NCBI GenBank assembly: GCA_001602925.1
Contig: LUZT01000006.1
Span: 550,504 to 614,503, forward strand
Source of the DNA: Chlorobiales bacterium Clorobi_01
GTDB lineage: Bacteria; Bacteroidota; Chlorobiia; Chlorobiales; Chlorobiaceae
DNA: 64,000 nucleotides
Direction of reading: 5' to 3'
Shown: piece after piece, positions 40,445 to 51,141 of the stretch
Layout of the letters: each line of letters begins with the position of its first letter
Position numbering within the stretch: position 1 is the stretch's first letter
Notes under the pieces: model-generated
Told to the model about the DNA's origin: nothing
The model's database searches: none
Seen by the model: only the letters and a program-made list of their open reading frames with translations
Program-made: the position numbers and the translations under genes

Positions 40445-43400
40445 TTATTCGCTTGTCACCCTCTCCGCGATCTCCTTCAGCAGCGCTTCGTAGCGGGCGA
40501 TGAGCGCGAGGGGAGCGGTGTCGGCGGTTCCGGGGTGTTGGAAGACCAGCTTCATCTTTTTTTCGTGCTTGAACTGTGGGAGGTACTCTTTGATGGAGCC
40601 GTCCTGCAATGCTACGATCAGGTTCTGGAAGAAGGCGCTGTCGTAGAACTCCTTGTCCTCGTCGGACGGCAGGAAGATGGTTGCGCTCGATTGCTGGAGG
40701 TCGATCTTTTCGAGGCCGAGCGAGGAACCGAGATGCTTCAGGCGGGCAAGTGCGAGCAGGTTCTGCACCTCGGCAGGCATTGCGCCGAAGCGGTCTTCGA
40801 GTTCTTTGGCAATGTTTTGGAGTGCCATGTCGTCTCCGGCTTTGGAAATCCGGTCGTAGCACGAGAAGCGCTCCTGCGTGGCGGTGATGTAGTAGTCGGG
40901 AAGGAGCGCGTCGAAGAAGAAGATCATGTCGCACGGCCTCTGCGGCTTGAGCGCGGCCTTTTCGCTGTCGCTGAAGAGGTGGTTGAACTCGGTGAGTTTC
41001 AGCTCGGCGACGGTCTCCTCGACCATCTTCTGATAGAGGTCGAAGCCGATTTCGTGGATGAAGCCTGACTGCTCAGCGCCGAGCAGGTTGCCCGCGCCGC
41101 GGATGTCGAGGTCGCGCAGGGCGACGTTGATGCCGGAGCCGAGTTCGGTGAAGGTCTCGATCACCGCGATGCGCTGCACCGCCTCGCGTTTGAGCGTGTG
41201 GAGCGGCGGTGTGATGAGGTAGCAGTAGGCCTTGCGCTCGCTTCGGCCCACGCGCCCCCGGAGCTGGTACAGATCCGACAGGCCGAACATGTCGGCGCGG
41301 TTGATGATGATCGTGTTTGCGTTGGAGATGTCGAGGCCGGAGCCGATGATGGAGGTCGAAATCAGCACATCAAGCTCCTGCTGCATGAAGTCCATCATGA
41401 CGTTTTCCAGCTCTTTGGCGGGCATCTGGCCGTGAGCTGTGGCCATGCGGGCGTAGGGCACCAGCTCGCGCAGTTTCAGCTCGGTCTCTTCGAGGCTGGC
41501 GATGCGGTTGTGCAGGAAAAAGACCTGACCCTCGCGCCGGATTTCGCGCTTGATGGCTGCCTGTACAGCCTCCGCATCGAACTCGGTGATGATCGTCTCG
41601 ACCGGCTGGCGGTTTTTCGGCGGCGTCGAAACAATCGAGATGTCTCGTGCGCCGAGCATCGAGAACTGCATGGTGCGCGGAATCGGCGTGGCGGACATGG
41701 TGAGCGTATCGACGCCGGGGAACTGGTGGCGCAGTTTCTCCTTGACCTCCACGCCGAAGTGCTGCTCCTCGTCGATCACGAGCAGGCCCAGATCCTTGAA
41801 CACCACATCTTTCGAGACCAGCCGGTGCGTGCCGATGACGATGTCCACCGCGCCCGACGCGATGCGCTCGATCGTCTCCTTCTGCTCCTTGCGCGGCACG
41901 AAGCGGCTCAGGACGGCGATGTTCACCGGGAAGTTGGCGAAGCGGCGCGCGAAGGACTCGCCGTGCTGATGGGTCAGAATCGTGGTCGGCGTCAGGATCG
42001 CCACCTGCTTTTTGCCCTCGACCGCCTTGAAAGCCGCGCGCATCGCGATTTCGGTCTTGCCGAATCCGGCGTCGCCGCAGATCAGCCGATCCATTGGTGA
42101 CGGCGACTGCATGTCCTTCTTCACCTCCTGGATCGCCTTGAGCTGGTCGGGGGTCTCCTCGAACATGAACGACGCCTCGAACTCGCGCTGAAAGATCGAG
42201 TCCGGCCCGAAGGCGAAGCCCGGCGTCATCTTGCGCTCGGCGTAGATGCGGATCAGCTTGGCCGCGATGTCGCGCAGCTTCTTGCGCACCTTCTCCTTTT
42301 TGGCGCTCCACTTCGAGCTGCCGAGCTTGGAGAGGCTGGGCAGCGAACCTTCTGATGCTGTGTACTTCGAGAGCAGATTGATGTTCTGCACGTTGACGTA
42401 CAACTGGTCGCCGCCCTCGTACTCCACCAGCACGCATTCCTGCTCCGAATCGCCCACCTGGATCGTCTCCAGCGAGCGGAACACGCCGACGCCGTAATCT
42501 TCGTGCACGACGTAATCGCCCACCTTGAGCCGCTGCAACTCCTTGAGCGAAATGCCTCGCACCTTGCGCTTGCGGTGCGCTTTGTGGGTGTGGAATTTGC
42601 CGAAGATGTCCGACTCGGTGTAGAGGTTCAGCTCGCCGAACGCGAAGCCGGAGTGCAGGTTCGCCGGAATCCATTCGATGGCGTCGGGCGAGTTGGCGGC
42701 GTTCTCGTCGGCGAGGAACTCCGTCAGCTCCTCGATTTCGCGCTTCGAGGCGACGGCGAAGAGCGGCTTCAGCCCTTGCCCGGCCTCCGCCTGCAACCGT
42801 TCGGCCAGCATCCGGAAGTTGCCTTGCAACCGCTGCTGTTCGCTGGAGTTGAAGTCGATGCCCTGCTTGTCAACGCGATGGATCAACACGTGCCGGAAGC
42901 GGGGCAGCGCGGCTTTGAGCAGGTCGAGGTGATCCGAGCCTTGCATGGCGGTCACGTCGTCGATGATGACGAGCGCCGACTCCGGCAGGTAGTCGAGGAT
43001 GCCTGACGGCTTACCGTCAGCCTGCGGCTGGCTGAAGTTGCCGAACAGATCGACCGACTCGATGACGCCCGACGAGAGCTGGCTCTCGGTTTCGAAGGTG
43101 CGGAGCGAAGCGACCGTGTCGCCGAAAAACTCGATGCGCACCGGCTCGCGTCCGCCGTAACAGAAGACATCCACAATCGAGCCGCGCACGGAGAACTCGC
43201 CCTCGTTCTCGACGAACTCCCGCTTGTCGAAGCCGTTCTCTTTCAGGAACGCCATCAGCGCGTCGTACCCGGCGTCCGCGTTCGTGGCGAGCGAAAAGAC
43301 GCGCCCCGCCGAAGCTTCGGCGCTGCACACCGCCGCGCCGAGATCGTCGAAGCTCGCCAGCACCACTACCGGTTCATTGCGCGACAGCTTGCCAAGCGCG

Positions 43401-43729
43401 GGCGAAAGCTCGTCGGCGGTGTTGCAAAGCGCCCTGCCTTCGAGCAAAAGAGGCAGGTCGTTGTCGTACACCTCTTCCGCCTCCGGGCTGCACAACAGCA
43501 GCATCGGGCCAGCGAAATCGCCGGACAGCGCGGCGGCAATCGCCGGAGCGAGCGAGCCGCGGACTCCGCTGATGCGCACTGCTTCGCGCTTTCCGGTCGG
43601 AGCGTCCGCCGCTAACGCCTTATGTGCCGCGCGGTAAGGCCCGGAAGCCTGAAGCGTTTCGAGGATGAACGACAGCGGTTTTTTGACGATGCTGGCGGAG
43701 TGCGGTGCGGAATCGGCGGAGCGTTTCAT
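40445..43729 (-). CDS. mfd: Transcription-repair coupling factor Mfd
   Basis: 1094 aa. UvrB-homology region at the N-terminus; RNA-polymerase-interacting CarD-like module near residue 400 ([17 protein letters not shown]); translocase with Walker [16 protein letters not shown] near 550 and the DEEQ box VIDEEQHFG near 650. Helicase motif VI lies in [16 protein letters not shown], and the C-terminal TRCF domain follows. It removes stalled RNA polymerase at lesions and recruits UvrA. The start is the first ATG of a frame that runs without interruption. Confidence 0.96.
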   Translation of the reverse strand: MKRSADSAPHSASIVKKPLSFILETLQASGPYRAAHKALAADAPTGKREAVRISGVRGSLAPAIAAALSGDFAGPMLLLCSPEAEEVYDNDLPLLLEGRALCNTADELSPALGKLSRNEPVVVLASFDDLGAAVCSAEASAGRVFSLATNADAGYDALMAFLKENGFDKREFVENEGEFSVRGSIVDVFCYGGREPVRIEFFGDTVASLRTFETESQLSSGVIESVDLFGNFSQPQADGKPSGILDYLPESALVIIDDVTAMQGSDHLDLLKAALPRFRHVLIHRVDKQGIDFNSSEQQRLQGNFRMLAERLQAEAGQGLKPLFAVASKREIEELTEFLADENAANSPDAIEWIPANLHSGFAFGELNLYTESDIFGKFHTHKAHRKRKVRGISLKELQRLKVGDYVVHEDYGVGVFRSLETIQVGDSEQECVLVEYEGGDQLYVNVQNINLLSKYTASEGSLPSLSKLGSSKWSAKKEKVRKKLRDIAAKLIRIYAERKMTPGFAFGPDSIFQREFEASFMFEETPDQLKAIQEVKKDMQSPSPMDRLICGDAGFGKTEIAMRAAFKAVEGKKQVAILTPTTILTHQHGESFARRFANFPVNIAVLSRFVPRKEQKETIERIASGAVDIVIGTHRLVSKDVVFKDLGLLVIDEEQHFGVEVKEKLRHQFPGVDTLTMSATPIPRTMQFSMLGARDISIVSTPPKNRQPVETIITEFDAEAVQAAIKREIRREGQVFFLHNRIASLEETELKLRELVPYARMATAHGQMPAKELENVMMDFMQQELDVLISTSIIGSGLDISNANTIIINRADMFGLSDLYQLRGRVGRSERKAYCYLITPPLHTLKREAVQRIAVIETFTELGSGINVALRDLDIRGAGNLLGAEQSGFIHEIGFDLYQKMVEETVAELKLTEFNHLFSDSEKAALKPQRPCDMIFFFDALLPDYYITATQERFSCYDRISKAGDDMALQNIAKELEDRFGAMPAEVQNLLALARLKHLGSSLGLEKIDLQQSSATIFLPSDEDKEFYDSAFFQNLIVALQDGSIKEYLPQFKHEKKMKLVFQHPGTADTAPLALIARYEALLKEIAERVTSE

Positions 43730-44053
43730 GAGACGGGCGTCGATACTGATTTTCGGGCAAACAGAAATTCAGCCCGCGAAAGTAATTCGCAGACTGTGAG
43801 AGCCGCACTTCCGGAGCTTGGCAACGTGCCCTGCGCCAGAGGCGGTTATAATAATACGGGAATATACTAAAGGGCGTTGAAAGAGTGAGGTGCGTTTTGT
43901 GGGGGGAGGGGGAGAGGGGAGGCGCGAGGCCTGCCTCTACAACACAATGACTAAGCCGATACCATTGGTATAACTAAAATCCTCCGCTAAATTTATCTTT
44001 ATTTGGGCTGGTATAGACAGGTAGTAAACATTGTTCAGTAACCATATAAGGAT

Positions 44054-44800
44054 ATGAAAACTCTTGAAGAGACTGAATTCATGCGCACTTTGGCCTATAT
44101 GGCTGCTGTATTGTTGAGAGAAACAATAGACTCGACAAGTCCCCGTATCGGTCACTTTACACGTCCTTTCACTTTACAAGAAGAGTATCTCAGAGAATGC
44201 CTAATTTTAGCAGGAGAGATTAGCGCGGCATGTGATCAACTGCATTATGCACTCGCGTATCTTTCGGGTTATCGATCGCGAAAGACATTGAATGGCGAAC
44301 TTATTACACGCGCAGATCATATCGCTTATCAGATGGAGAATCTGTACCTTCGTCTCGGTATGATTCCCGATCGATCTTATAGACTTACCAATGAAATATT
44401 TCGCCTCGGACTTCCAGCTCGTGAGTGCGGTTCACGAACGGTTACTGACAACGAACATTTGCGAGGGACAACTGTTCGTACTCGCTTGAGGGCTATCGAC
44501 AAAATAGTTAAGCCTCATCGCGAAGCGCGGAATAAAATTGCGCATTTGGCACGTTACAATGATCCTGAGTTGACCAAGGTTGAAGCGTTTTTTATTCTTC
44601 AGAAGTCTGAAGGATTGCCTGATGAGTCGGTGCTTGAATCTGAACGCTATCGCTATCTATATAAGCGCGATACTGATGCCTACGTTGAGATAAAACGTAA
44701 GGAGTTCGAGCCTAAAGTGAATTGCCTGATTGATGAAGTCGCTTATCTTTTCGAAGCTTTGTTGCCACATTTTAAGCGTGTACATGCTACCCTTAAATGA
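44054..44800 (+). CDS. Orphan protein with a HEPN-like motif, AT-richer than its surroundings
   Basis: 248 aa, largely helical and without membrane segments. I do not recognise a named family with certainty. The segment HREARNKIAHLARYNDPEL contains RNKIAH, which fits the R-x4-6-H catalytic signature of HEPN-domain RNases often found in toxins and defence systems. The codons are clearly less GC-rich at third positions than in neighbours (many AAA, GAT, TAT), suggesting acquisition. No nucleotidyltransferase (MNT) antitoxin partner or other defence gene is adjacent. The 324 bp before it hold only a G-rich run near 43907-43925 and no gene. Confidence 0.55.
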   Translation: MKTLEETEFMRTLAYMAAVLLRETIDSTSPRIGHFTRPFTLQEEYLRECLILAGEISAACDQLHYALAYLSGYRSRKTLNGELITRADHIAYQMENLYLRLGMIPDRSYRLTNEIFRLGLPARECGSRTVTDNEHLRGTTVRTRLRAIDKIVKPHREARNKIAHLARYNDPELTKVEAFFILQKSEGLPDESVLESERYRYLYKRDTDAYVEIKRKEFEPKVNCLIDEVAYLFEALLPHFKRVHATLK

Positions 44801-45107
44801 TTAACTAGGACACTGTTCTTGCTGAGGAATGAAAAAAAGCTACAAGACTTGCTGTAAAGCGGTTTGTGAGCTTGTCGCAATTGATTAGCCTACCGCCTCA
44901 TTACCTTCATTGCAATCACTGTCCCTGATGCGTCACGTGATTCAATCTTTCCCCCCCTCAACTTTCATCCCCCATACTTTGTGAAAATTGTGCAAATTGC
45001 ACTCACGTGGCCTGTTGCGGCCGCAATTGTCAAAGTTCTGTGTCGTACATTCACCTTCATCAAAGCTGCGTACTTCGCCGACGGGCGCGGTAGCATGGTT
45101 ATTACTT

Positions 45108-46073
45108 ATGGAGCAACTTCTCGAACTAAAGGATCTCAAAACCTGGTACCGCACCGATAGCGGTATCGCCAAGGCTGTCGATGGCGTGAGCTTTTCGCTT
45201 GCGCCGAACCGGATCATCGGCATCGTCGGTGAGTCGGGATGCGGCAAGTCGGTGACGGCGCTTTCGATCATGCGGCTTGTGCCGATGCCGCCGGGCTACT
45301 TCGCCGGGGGCGACATTCTCTGGAAAGGGCGCAGCATCGTCAAGGCCACCGAGGCCGAGATGCGCAAGATTCGGGGCAACGAGATCGCCATGATTTTTCA
45401 GGAGCCGATGAGCTCGCTCAATCCGGTCTTCACCTGCGGCGACCAGATCATGGAGCAGATTCTCAACCACCGCGACGTGAGCAAGGCGGAAGCGCGGCGA
45501 CAGGCGGTCGAGCTGTTGAATCTGGTTGGCATTCCGAATCCGTCGGAGCGCATCGACTCTTACCCGCACGAGATGTCGGGCGGAATGCGGCAGCGGGTGA
45601 TGATTGCGATGGCGCTGTCCTGCGGCCCGGAGTTGCTGATCGCCGACGAGCCGACCACGGCCCTCGACGTGACGGTGCAGGCGCAGATTCTCGAACTCAT
45701 CGGCAGGCTGCGCGAGGAGCGGGGTATGAGCGTGATGCTCATCACGCACGACTTCGGCGTGGTGGCCGAACTGTGCGAGGAGGTGGTCGTGATGTACGCC
45801 TCGCGTATCGCCGAGAGCGGCACGGTGCGGCACATTTTCGAGAATCCGCTCCACCCCTACACGCAGGGGTTGCTCAAATCGATTCCGCGTCTTGGCGCGA
45901 AAAAGGAGCGGCTGAACGTGATCGAGGGGAACGTGCCGAGCGCCACGCGCCTGCCGGACGGATGCCGGTTCGCCGGGCGCTGCCCACTGGCCGACGACCA
46001 CTGCCGCAAAGAGCAGCCGCCGCTTCTCGAATATGAACCGGGCCACCGGGCGGCCTGCTGGAAAATCCCCTGA
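45108..46073 (+). CDS. Oligopeptide/dipeptide ABC transporter ATP-binding protein (OppD/DppD type)
   Basis: 321 aa from [16 protein letters not shown]; the open frame extends 40 codons upstream but without similarity. Walker A is [16 protein letters not shown], the signature is [14 protein letters not shown], Walker B is [15 protein letters not shown], and the switch His is in [11 protein letters not shown]. The C-terminal oligopeptide extension has [13 protein letters not shown] and the Cys-rich [12 protein letters not shown], possible Fe-S ligands. Permease and binding-protein genes are not adjacent, so the transported peptide is unknown. It precedes the two-component genes by 21 bp. Confidence 0.92.
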   Translation: MEQLLELKDLKTWYRTDSGIAKAVDGVSFSLAPNRIIGIVGESGCGKSVTALSIMRLVPMPPGYFAGGDILWKGRSIVKATEAEMRKIRGNEIAMIFQEPMSSLNPVFTCGDQIMEQILNHRDVSKAEARRQAVELLNLVGIPNPSERIDSYPHEMSGGMRQRVMIAMALSCGPELLIADEPTTALDVTVQAQILELIGRLREERGMSVMLITHDFGVVAELCEEVVVMYASRIAESGTVRHIFENPLHPYTQGLLKSIPRLGAKKERLNVIEGNVPSATRLPDGCRFAGRCPLADDHCRKEQPPLLEYEPGHRAACWKIP

Positions 46074-46094
46074 ACTGAACACAACTGAACGAGC

Positions 46095-46805
46095 ATGGCT
46101 GAAACCTCCATACTGATCGTCGAAGATGACCGGAACCTTGCCGGACTTCTGAAATACAACCTCGAAAAAGCCGGTTATGGCTGCATTCACGCCGCCAGTG
46201 GAGAGGAGGCGCTCGACGAGCTGCAACGCCATGCCGTGAACCTCGTGCTGCTCGACATCATGCTGCCGGGCATCGACGGCTTCGAGGTGTGCCGCCGCAT
46301 CCGCCAGAATGTGCAGTGGAGCGATCTGCCCATCGTCATGCTGACGGCCAAGGGCGAGGAGATCGACAAGGTGTTCGGTTTCGAACTCGGTATCGACGAC
46401 TATGTGGTCAAACCCTTCAGTCCCCGCGAGCTGAATCTGAGAATCCGCGCCATTCTCAAGCGAGATCGCCGCAACCGCAGCAACGTGCAGGAGGTGCTCC
46501 GTTCGGGCGGTATCGAGGTCGATATCGGACGCCACGCGGCCACGCTTGACGGCCGTCCCCTCGTTCTGACCTTGATGGAGTTCAAGCTGCTGGCGCTTCT
46601 GATGAAACGCAAAGGGCAGGCGCAGACGCGCGAGGTACTCCTGAGCGACGTGTGGGATGTGGACAAGAGCATCAATACCCGCACCATCGACACGCATGTC
46701 ACGCGGCTTCGCGAAAAGCTCGGCGACGCCGGGCGCTTCATCCGAACCGTGCGCGGCCTCGGCTACAAGTTCGACGAAAACGGAGACGATTTGAATGAAG
46801 GCTAA
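46095..46805 (+). CDS. PhoB-like response regulator
   Basis: 236 aa. Receiver domain (1-120): acidic pair in ILIVEDDRNLAGLLK, phospho-acceptor Asp in LVLLDIMLPGIDGF, Thr/Lys switch in IVMLTAKGEE and YVVKPFSPREL. Winged-helix DNA-binding domain (about 140-232) with REVLLSDVWDVDKSINTRTI and VTRLREKLGDAG. It overlaps the downstream kinase by 11 bases. The N-terminus and pairing look like PhoB/PhoR, but no phosphate genes are near, so the signal is uncertain. Confidence 0.92.
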   Translation: MAETSILIVEDDRNLAGLLKYNLEKAGYGCIHAASGEEALDELQRHAVNLVLLDIMLPGIDGFEVCRRIRQNVQWSDLPIVMLTAKGEEIDKVFGFELGIDDYVVKPFSPRELNLRIRAILKRDRRNRSNVQEVLRSGGIEVDIGRHAATLDGRPLVLTLMEFKLLALLMKRKGQAQTREVLLSDVWDVDKSINTRTIDTHVTRLREKLGDAGRFIRTVRGLGYKFDENGDDLNEG

Positions 46806-48567
46806 GCTCTCATTCAGACTTGGTCTGGTTTTTGGCCTGATCATCTTTTTTTCGCTCGCCTTCAGCTATGTCTACCAGGGGCGTCAGCTCCGCAAGGTGC
46901 TTTTCCAGAACGTCCGGACAAGCCTTCTGCACGACCTTCGCCTTACCGCAGGGATGCTGGAGAGCCGCCCGCCGGGGTGGGCCGATCCGGCGATCACCGA
47001 CCAGTGGACTGGCCGGGTCGGCAAGATGCTCGACGTGCGGGTCACGTTGGTCGATCTCGGCGGCAAGGTTATTGGCGATTCCTACGTTCCCGCCGCCAAA
47101 CTCGACAAGCTTGAAAACCACCGCAACCGCGAGGAGGTCAAAGCGGCGCTCTCCGGAGGTATTGGAGAGGCGCAACGTTTCAGTGTTTCCGTCCGCGAAA
47201 ATATGCTCTACATGGCCATGCCGGTCGGCAAGCCCGTTCCCTGGGCGGTGCTCAGGCTGGCCAAGCCGTTGCACGACATCGCCGCCGTCGAAGCGCAGAT
47301 CGACAAGGGCATCGAGGGTGGCCTCTACTGGGCGCTGCTGATCTCCCTGACTGCTGGAGCGCTGTCGGCCATGTTTCTTTCCCGCCCGCTCGTCAGGATC
47401 GCCAGCGCAGCCGACCGCTTCCTGCATGGCGAGACGGAGGTGAAGATTCCCGTCAAGCATGACGACGAGATCGGACGCCTGGCGCGGGCGTTCAACTATC
47501 TTTCCGAAGAGATCGTGCGGCTGACCCGCAAGGAGGAGTGGTTGCGGGAGGTACTGTCGAGTATTCGCGAGGCCATTATCGTGACCAACGCTTCGGGCGA
47601 GATCGTACTTGCCAACCCCGCCGCATCGCGGCTGTTCATGATCGAGGCGGCCCGCAAGCGTTCGATTCCCGTGACCAACATCGAGGATGCGGCGATGCGG
47701 GAGCTGTTCGAGCGGGTGCAGAAGCGGCAGAGTGGCATCTACAACGAGGAGCTGACGGCCATGACCTCCAAAGGAAAGCGCACGCTCAAGGTGACAGCCG
47801 TGCCGGTCATGCGGGGGTCGCTGTTCGACGGCACCGTGCTGGTTATCAACGATGTGACCCGACTGCGCAATCTGGAGCGCACCCGCCGGGACTTCGTTTC
47901 GAGCGTGTCGCACGAACTGCGCACGCCGCTGGCGAGCATCAAGGGGTACACTGAAACCCTGCTCGAGGGGGCGATGAACGATCCGGAAAACGCCACGGCA
48001 TTTCTGAATATCATCCATCAGGAGGCCGAGCAGCTCACGGCGCTGGTCAACGATGTGCTCGACCTGTCGCGCATCGAATCGGGCAAGATCGTTTACTCTT
48101 TCGAGCCGGTCGATGTCAAGCCGCAGCTCGAAAAAACGGCGGCGCTCTTCGAACCAGCCGCTGCACGCAAGGGCGTGCGCATCGAGCTGAATGCGCCTGA
48201 AGGGCTTCCGGCGGTTCTGGCCGACCGGAGCTACTTTGACATCGTCGTGCGCAACCTTATCGACAACGCGATCAAATATGTCGATGCAGAGAGCGGTCGG
48301 GTACGAGTCAGCGCCTACGCCACGGGCGACAGTGTCAGCATCGAGGTCGCGGACAACGGCATCGGCATTCCGCAGGCCGATCTCGACCGTATTTTCGAAC
48401 GCTTCTACCGCGTGGACAAGGCGCGATCCCGGGAGCTTGGCGGCACGGGGCTCGGTCTTTCCATCGTCAAGCATATCGTACTCGCGCATAAAGGCAAGGT
48501 CGAGGTTCGCTCCAGAATCAATCGTGGTACGACTTTCACCGTTATGCTTCCCGTCGCCAAAGCCTGA
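46795..48567 (+). CDS. PhoR-like sensor histidine kinase
   Basis: 590 aa. Two membrane helices at about residues 8-26 (LVFGLIIFFSLAFSYVY) and 180-200 (ALLISLTAGALSAMF) flank a periplasmic sensor part. Then come HAMP (~205-255), a PAS-like region (~255-360), HisKA with SSVSHELRTPLASIKG holding the phospho-His, and HATPase with N box VVRNLIDNAIKYV, G1 VADNGIGIP and G2 GGTGLGLSIVKHI. Translation is coupled to the response regulator by an 11-base overlap. Confidence 0.93.
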   Translation: MKAKLSFRLGLVFGLIIFFSLAFSYVYQGRQLRKVLFQNVRTSLLHDLRLTAGMLESRPPGWADPAITDQWTGRVGKMLDVRVTLVDLGGKVIGDSYVPAAKLDKLENHRNREEVKAALSGGIGEAQRFSVSVRENMLYMAMPVGKPVPWAVLRLAKPLHDIAAVEAQIDKGIEGGLYWALLISLTAGALSAMFLSRPLVRIASAADRFLHGETEVKIPVKHDDEIGRLARAFNYLSEEIVRLTRKEEWLREVLSSIREAIIVTNASGEIVLANPAASRLFMIEAARKRSIPVTNIEDAAMRELFERVQKRQSGIYNEELTAMTSKGKRTLKVTAVPVMRGSLFDGTVLVINDVTRLRNLERTRRDFVSSVSHELRTPLASIKGYTETLLEGAMNDPENATAFLNIIHQEAEQLTALVNDVLDLSRIESGKIVYSFEPVDVKPQLEKTAALFEPAAARKGVRIELNAPEGLPAVLADRSYFDIVVRNLIDNAIKYVDAESGRVRVSAYATGDSVSIEVADNGIGIPQADLDRIFERFYRVDKARSRELGGTGLGLSIVKHIVLAHKGKVEVRSRINRGTTFTVMLPVAKA

Positions 48568-48693
48568 ACGCGAGGCTTTCGAAACGGCTGGAACCGGCCA
48601 TTTTTTCGGTTAATCGCCATTTTTTTGTTACATAACCCTACAGGCTATGAAGGAACGCTGATCCTCTTGAACCCCGCAATATCCAATTCCGCT

Positions 48694-49941
48694 ATGCTCG
48701 ACTCTCTTCTGCTCTATATAGAATCCTTCAACGTTGACCGGTCGATCGCCGTACCTGTGGCCACGCTGCTTGCCGTTCTTGTGGCCATGCTGCTTATCGC
48801 CATTGTCGAGCTTGTCACGAAAAAAATCCTTCTGCGATCCATCGATCACTTTGCGGCAAAAACAGCAACCAATCTGGACGATCTGCTGGTCAGGTATGGC
48901 GTGTTCAACTGGATCGCTCATCTGGTGCCGCCTCTGCTCGCGTACCGGATGGCCGGTACTGTTCTGCAGTTCTATCCCGCCGCGGTGCCGCAGGTAACGG
49001 ATGGGCTGGTCATCTATTTTGCCGTGGTCGTTATTCTGCTGCTGCTCGCCGTGCTCGATGTCGTTTACGAATTCTACTCGGGGCACCCGATTGGCATGAA
49101 GCTGCCGGTCAAAAGCATCGTGCAGGTGATCAAGACGGTTATCGTTTCGATTGGCGTGGTGATTGTCATCTCCCGCCTGCTTGGCCAGTCTCCCGTGGTT
49201 TTCATCAGCGGTATCGGCGCGTTCACGGCGGTGCTGCTGCTCATTTTCAAGGATTCGATTCTCGGTCTCGTGGCGGGGGTGCAGCTTTCGACCAACGACC
49301 TGGTGCGCATCGGCGACTGGATCACGATGCCCAAATACGGCGCTGATGGAGATGTGATCGACATTTCGCTCGTGACCGTGTCGGTGCAGAACTTCGACAA
49401 GACCATCGTGGTGCTTCCGGCCTATACGCTCATTTCCGAGGGGTTCAAGAACTGGCGGGGGATGCAGGAGTCGGACGGGCGGCGGATCAAGCGCTCCTTC
49501 AATATCGACATGCAGAGTATCCGGTTTCTCGACGGCGAACTCATGAAAAAAATCGAGGCGGTCCAGCTGCTGAAGCCTTACCTGCAGGAACGTCTTCAGG
49601 AGATCACCAGCCACAACCGGGCGGTGGGCGCTGATGAAGACTCGCCGGTCAATGGCCGCCGACTTACCAATCTCGGTACTTTCCGCGCCTATCTCCAGGC
49701 TTATGTGCACAGCCTGTCCAGAATCAACACCGACATGATGATCATGATCCGGTACCTGCAACCGGATGCCTTCGGATTACCGTGCGAGATCTACTGCTTC
49801 ACCAGAACGAAAGATTGGGCGGAATACGAAGGGGTGCAGGCGGATATTCTCGATCATATTTTCGCTGTGCTGCCCTGGTTCGATCTCAAGGCCTATCAGC
49901 TCCAGGGCGCAGCGGTTCCTCCGCCAGCCGTCACAGAGTGA
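48694..49941 (+). CDS. MscS-family mechanosensitive channel, YbdG type
   Basis: 415 aa from MLDSLLLYIESF, the same length as E. coli YbdG/MscM; an open frame runs 23 codons further upstream. Five hydrophobic helices are seen in the first ~195 residues. The MscS pore and beta domain follow with FKDSILGLVAGVQLSTNDLV and VRIGDWITMPKYGADG. FKNWRGMQESDGRRIKRS is a YbdG signature. It relieves osmotic pressure. Its end overlaps the convergent Nudix gene by 11 bp. Confidence 0.88.
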   Translation: MLDSLLLYIESFNVDRSIAVPVATLLAVLVAMLLIAIVELVTKKILLRSIDHFAAKTATNLDDLLVRYGVFNWIAHLVPPLLAYRMAGTVLQFYPAAVPQVTDGLVIYFAVVVILLLLAVLDVVYEFYSGHPIGMKLPVKSIVQVIKTVIVSIGVVIVISRLLGQSPVVFISGIGAFTAVLLLIFKDSILGLVAGVQLSTNDLVRIGDWITMPKYGADGDVIDISLVTVSVQNFDKTIVVLPAYTLISEGFKNWRGMQESDGRRIKRSFNIDMQSIRFLDGELMKKIEAVQLLKPYLQERLQEITSHNRAVGADEDSPVNGRRLTNLGTFRAYLQAYVHSLSRINTDMMIMIRYLQPDAFGLPCEIYCFTRTKDWAEYEGVQADILDHIFAVLPWFDLKAYQLQGAAVPPPAVTE

Positions 49942-50449
49942 GCGACAGGTCGTGCTCCGGCCAGCGGCTCTCTGCGATGATCTGGCGATGCAGCGGAATC
50001 CTTACCGGAGGCATGTTGTCGGGCCGGTAGAAGCCCGCCTCGAACACCTCGTGGTTGATCGAGATGCGCTCGTGAGCTGCAATCACGCGGTACGCCACTG
50101 CCATCAGCGATCCGTAAAGCTCCGATTCAAGATGCCACACCCCGATCAGTTTGTCGATGGTACCCTCCAGCGAGGTCTCCTCGAACAGTTCCCGCAGACA
50201 ACCCTCCTCGGGCCGTTCGCCCGCTTCGAGAAATCCGCCGGGCAGCGCCCATTCGTTGAAGGCCGGTTCGTGCGCACGCCGGATCATCAGGAGCTCGTTG
50301 TTCCGGTTGACCGTCAGGGCGACGGCGACCGGCAGGGGATTGACGTAATGCACCCATCCGCACTGAGGACAGCTCATCCGGTCGCGGCCATCGATGAAAG
50401 ACTCGTTCAGTGGTGTGGCGCACAGCGGGCAGAATGCAAATGACTTCAT
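49931..50449 (-). CDS. Nudix hydrolase with an N-terminal zinc ribbon
   Basis: 172 aa. The zinc ribbon is CPLCATPLNESF and CPQCGWVHY. The Nudix box is GGFLEAGERPEEGCLRELFEE (21 residues in all, read as GFLEAGERPEEGCLRELFEE here), which holds the metal-binding REXXEE. This layout is like NUDIX NADH-pyrophosphatase relatives, but the substrate cannot be named. The terminal 11 bp overlap the channel gene on the other strand, so transcripts would collide at their ends. Confidence 0.87.
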   Translation of the reverse strand: MKSFAFCPLCATPLNESFIDGRDRMSCPQCGWVHYVNPLPVAVALTVNRNNELLMIRRAHEPAFNEWALPGGFLEAGERPEEGCLRELFEETSLEGTIDKLIGVWHLESELYGSLMAVAYRVIAAHERISINHEVFEAGFYRPDNMPPVRIPLHRQIIAESRWPEHDLSLTL

Positions 50450-50667
50450 GCAGGCAACAGTAAAGAGTAGGTGTCGGTTTCATTTTCAAACGGAAGCACA
50501 AGGCAGCCGTTCGATTCCATCCGAAAAAACCGGAATCGTGTTCAAATAATTTCTGAAGATAGGTGATCCTGCTCCGGTGCCATGAAAAATCCGGGAAACT
50601 TTTTGTGGGCGGATATGAGTTCCCGATGCTGAAAACCCTATGAAAATGTAATTATAAATCACCAGTC

Positions 50668-51138
50668 ATGGCACTATTGCAGGCGGGCCAGAAAGCCCCG
50701 GAATTCACCGCGAAAGACCAGGATGGGAAAGAAGTTTCCCTTCGCGGCTACATAGGCAGGAAGGTCGTTCTCTACTTTTATCCGAAGGACGATACGCCGG
50801 GTTGTACCAAGGAGGCTTGTGCTTTTCGTGACAATTTGCCTAACTTTGAAAAGGTAGATGCAGTGGTGCTTGGGGTGAGCGTCGATGGTCAGAAAGCCCA
50901 CCGGAAATTCGCAGACAAGTATGAGCTCCCGTTCACGCTTCTGGTCGATGATGAGAAAAAAATCGTCGAAGCATACGGAGTCTGGGGACTGAAAAAGTTC
51001 ATGGGCAGAGAGTACATGGGGACGAACCGGGTCACCTATCTGATTGATGAACAGGGCACCATCGAAAAGGTGTGGCCAAAAGTCAAACCTGAAACGCACG
51101 CAGCAGAGGTGCTCGACTGGTTGCAGCAAAAAACGTGA
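50668..51138 (+). CDS. bcp: Thioredoxin-dependent peroxiredoxin of the Bcp/PrxQ type
   Basis: 156 aa. The peroxidatic and resolving cysteines sit five apart in DTPGCTKEACAFRD, the Bcp signature. LYFYPKDDTPG and the KVWPKVKPETHAAEVLDW end are typical. It reduces hydrogen and organic peroxides with thioredoxin, useful for an anaerobe. It is followed 3 bp later by yqgE. The 218 bp upstream hold no gene. Confidence 0.94.
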   Translation: MALLQAGQKAPEFTAKDQDGKEVSLRGYIGRKVVLYFYPKDDTPGCTKEACAFRDNLPNFEKVDAVVLGVSVDGQKAHRKFADKYELPFTLLVDDEKKIVEAYGVWGLKKFMGREYMGTNRVTYLIDEQGTIEKVWPKVKPETHAAEVLDWLQQKT

Positions 51139-51141
51139 CAC

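Noticed and set aside
41370-42674. 434-codon minus-strand frame inside mfd
   Set aside because: Out-of-frame reading of the mfd coding sequence; Arg/Gly/Ala-rich and without motifs.
45126-46844. 572-codon minus-strand frame across the Opp ATPase and response regulator
   Set aside because: Shadow of two well-defined plus-strand genes; composition typical of antisense frames.
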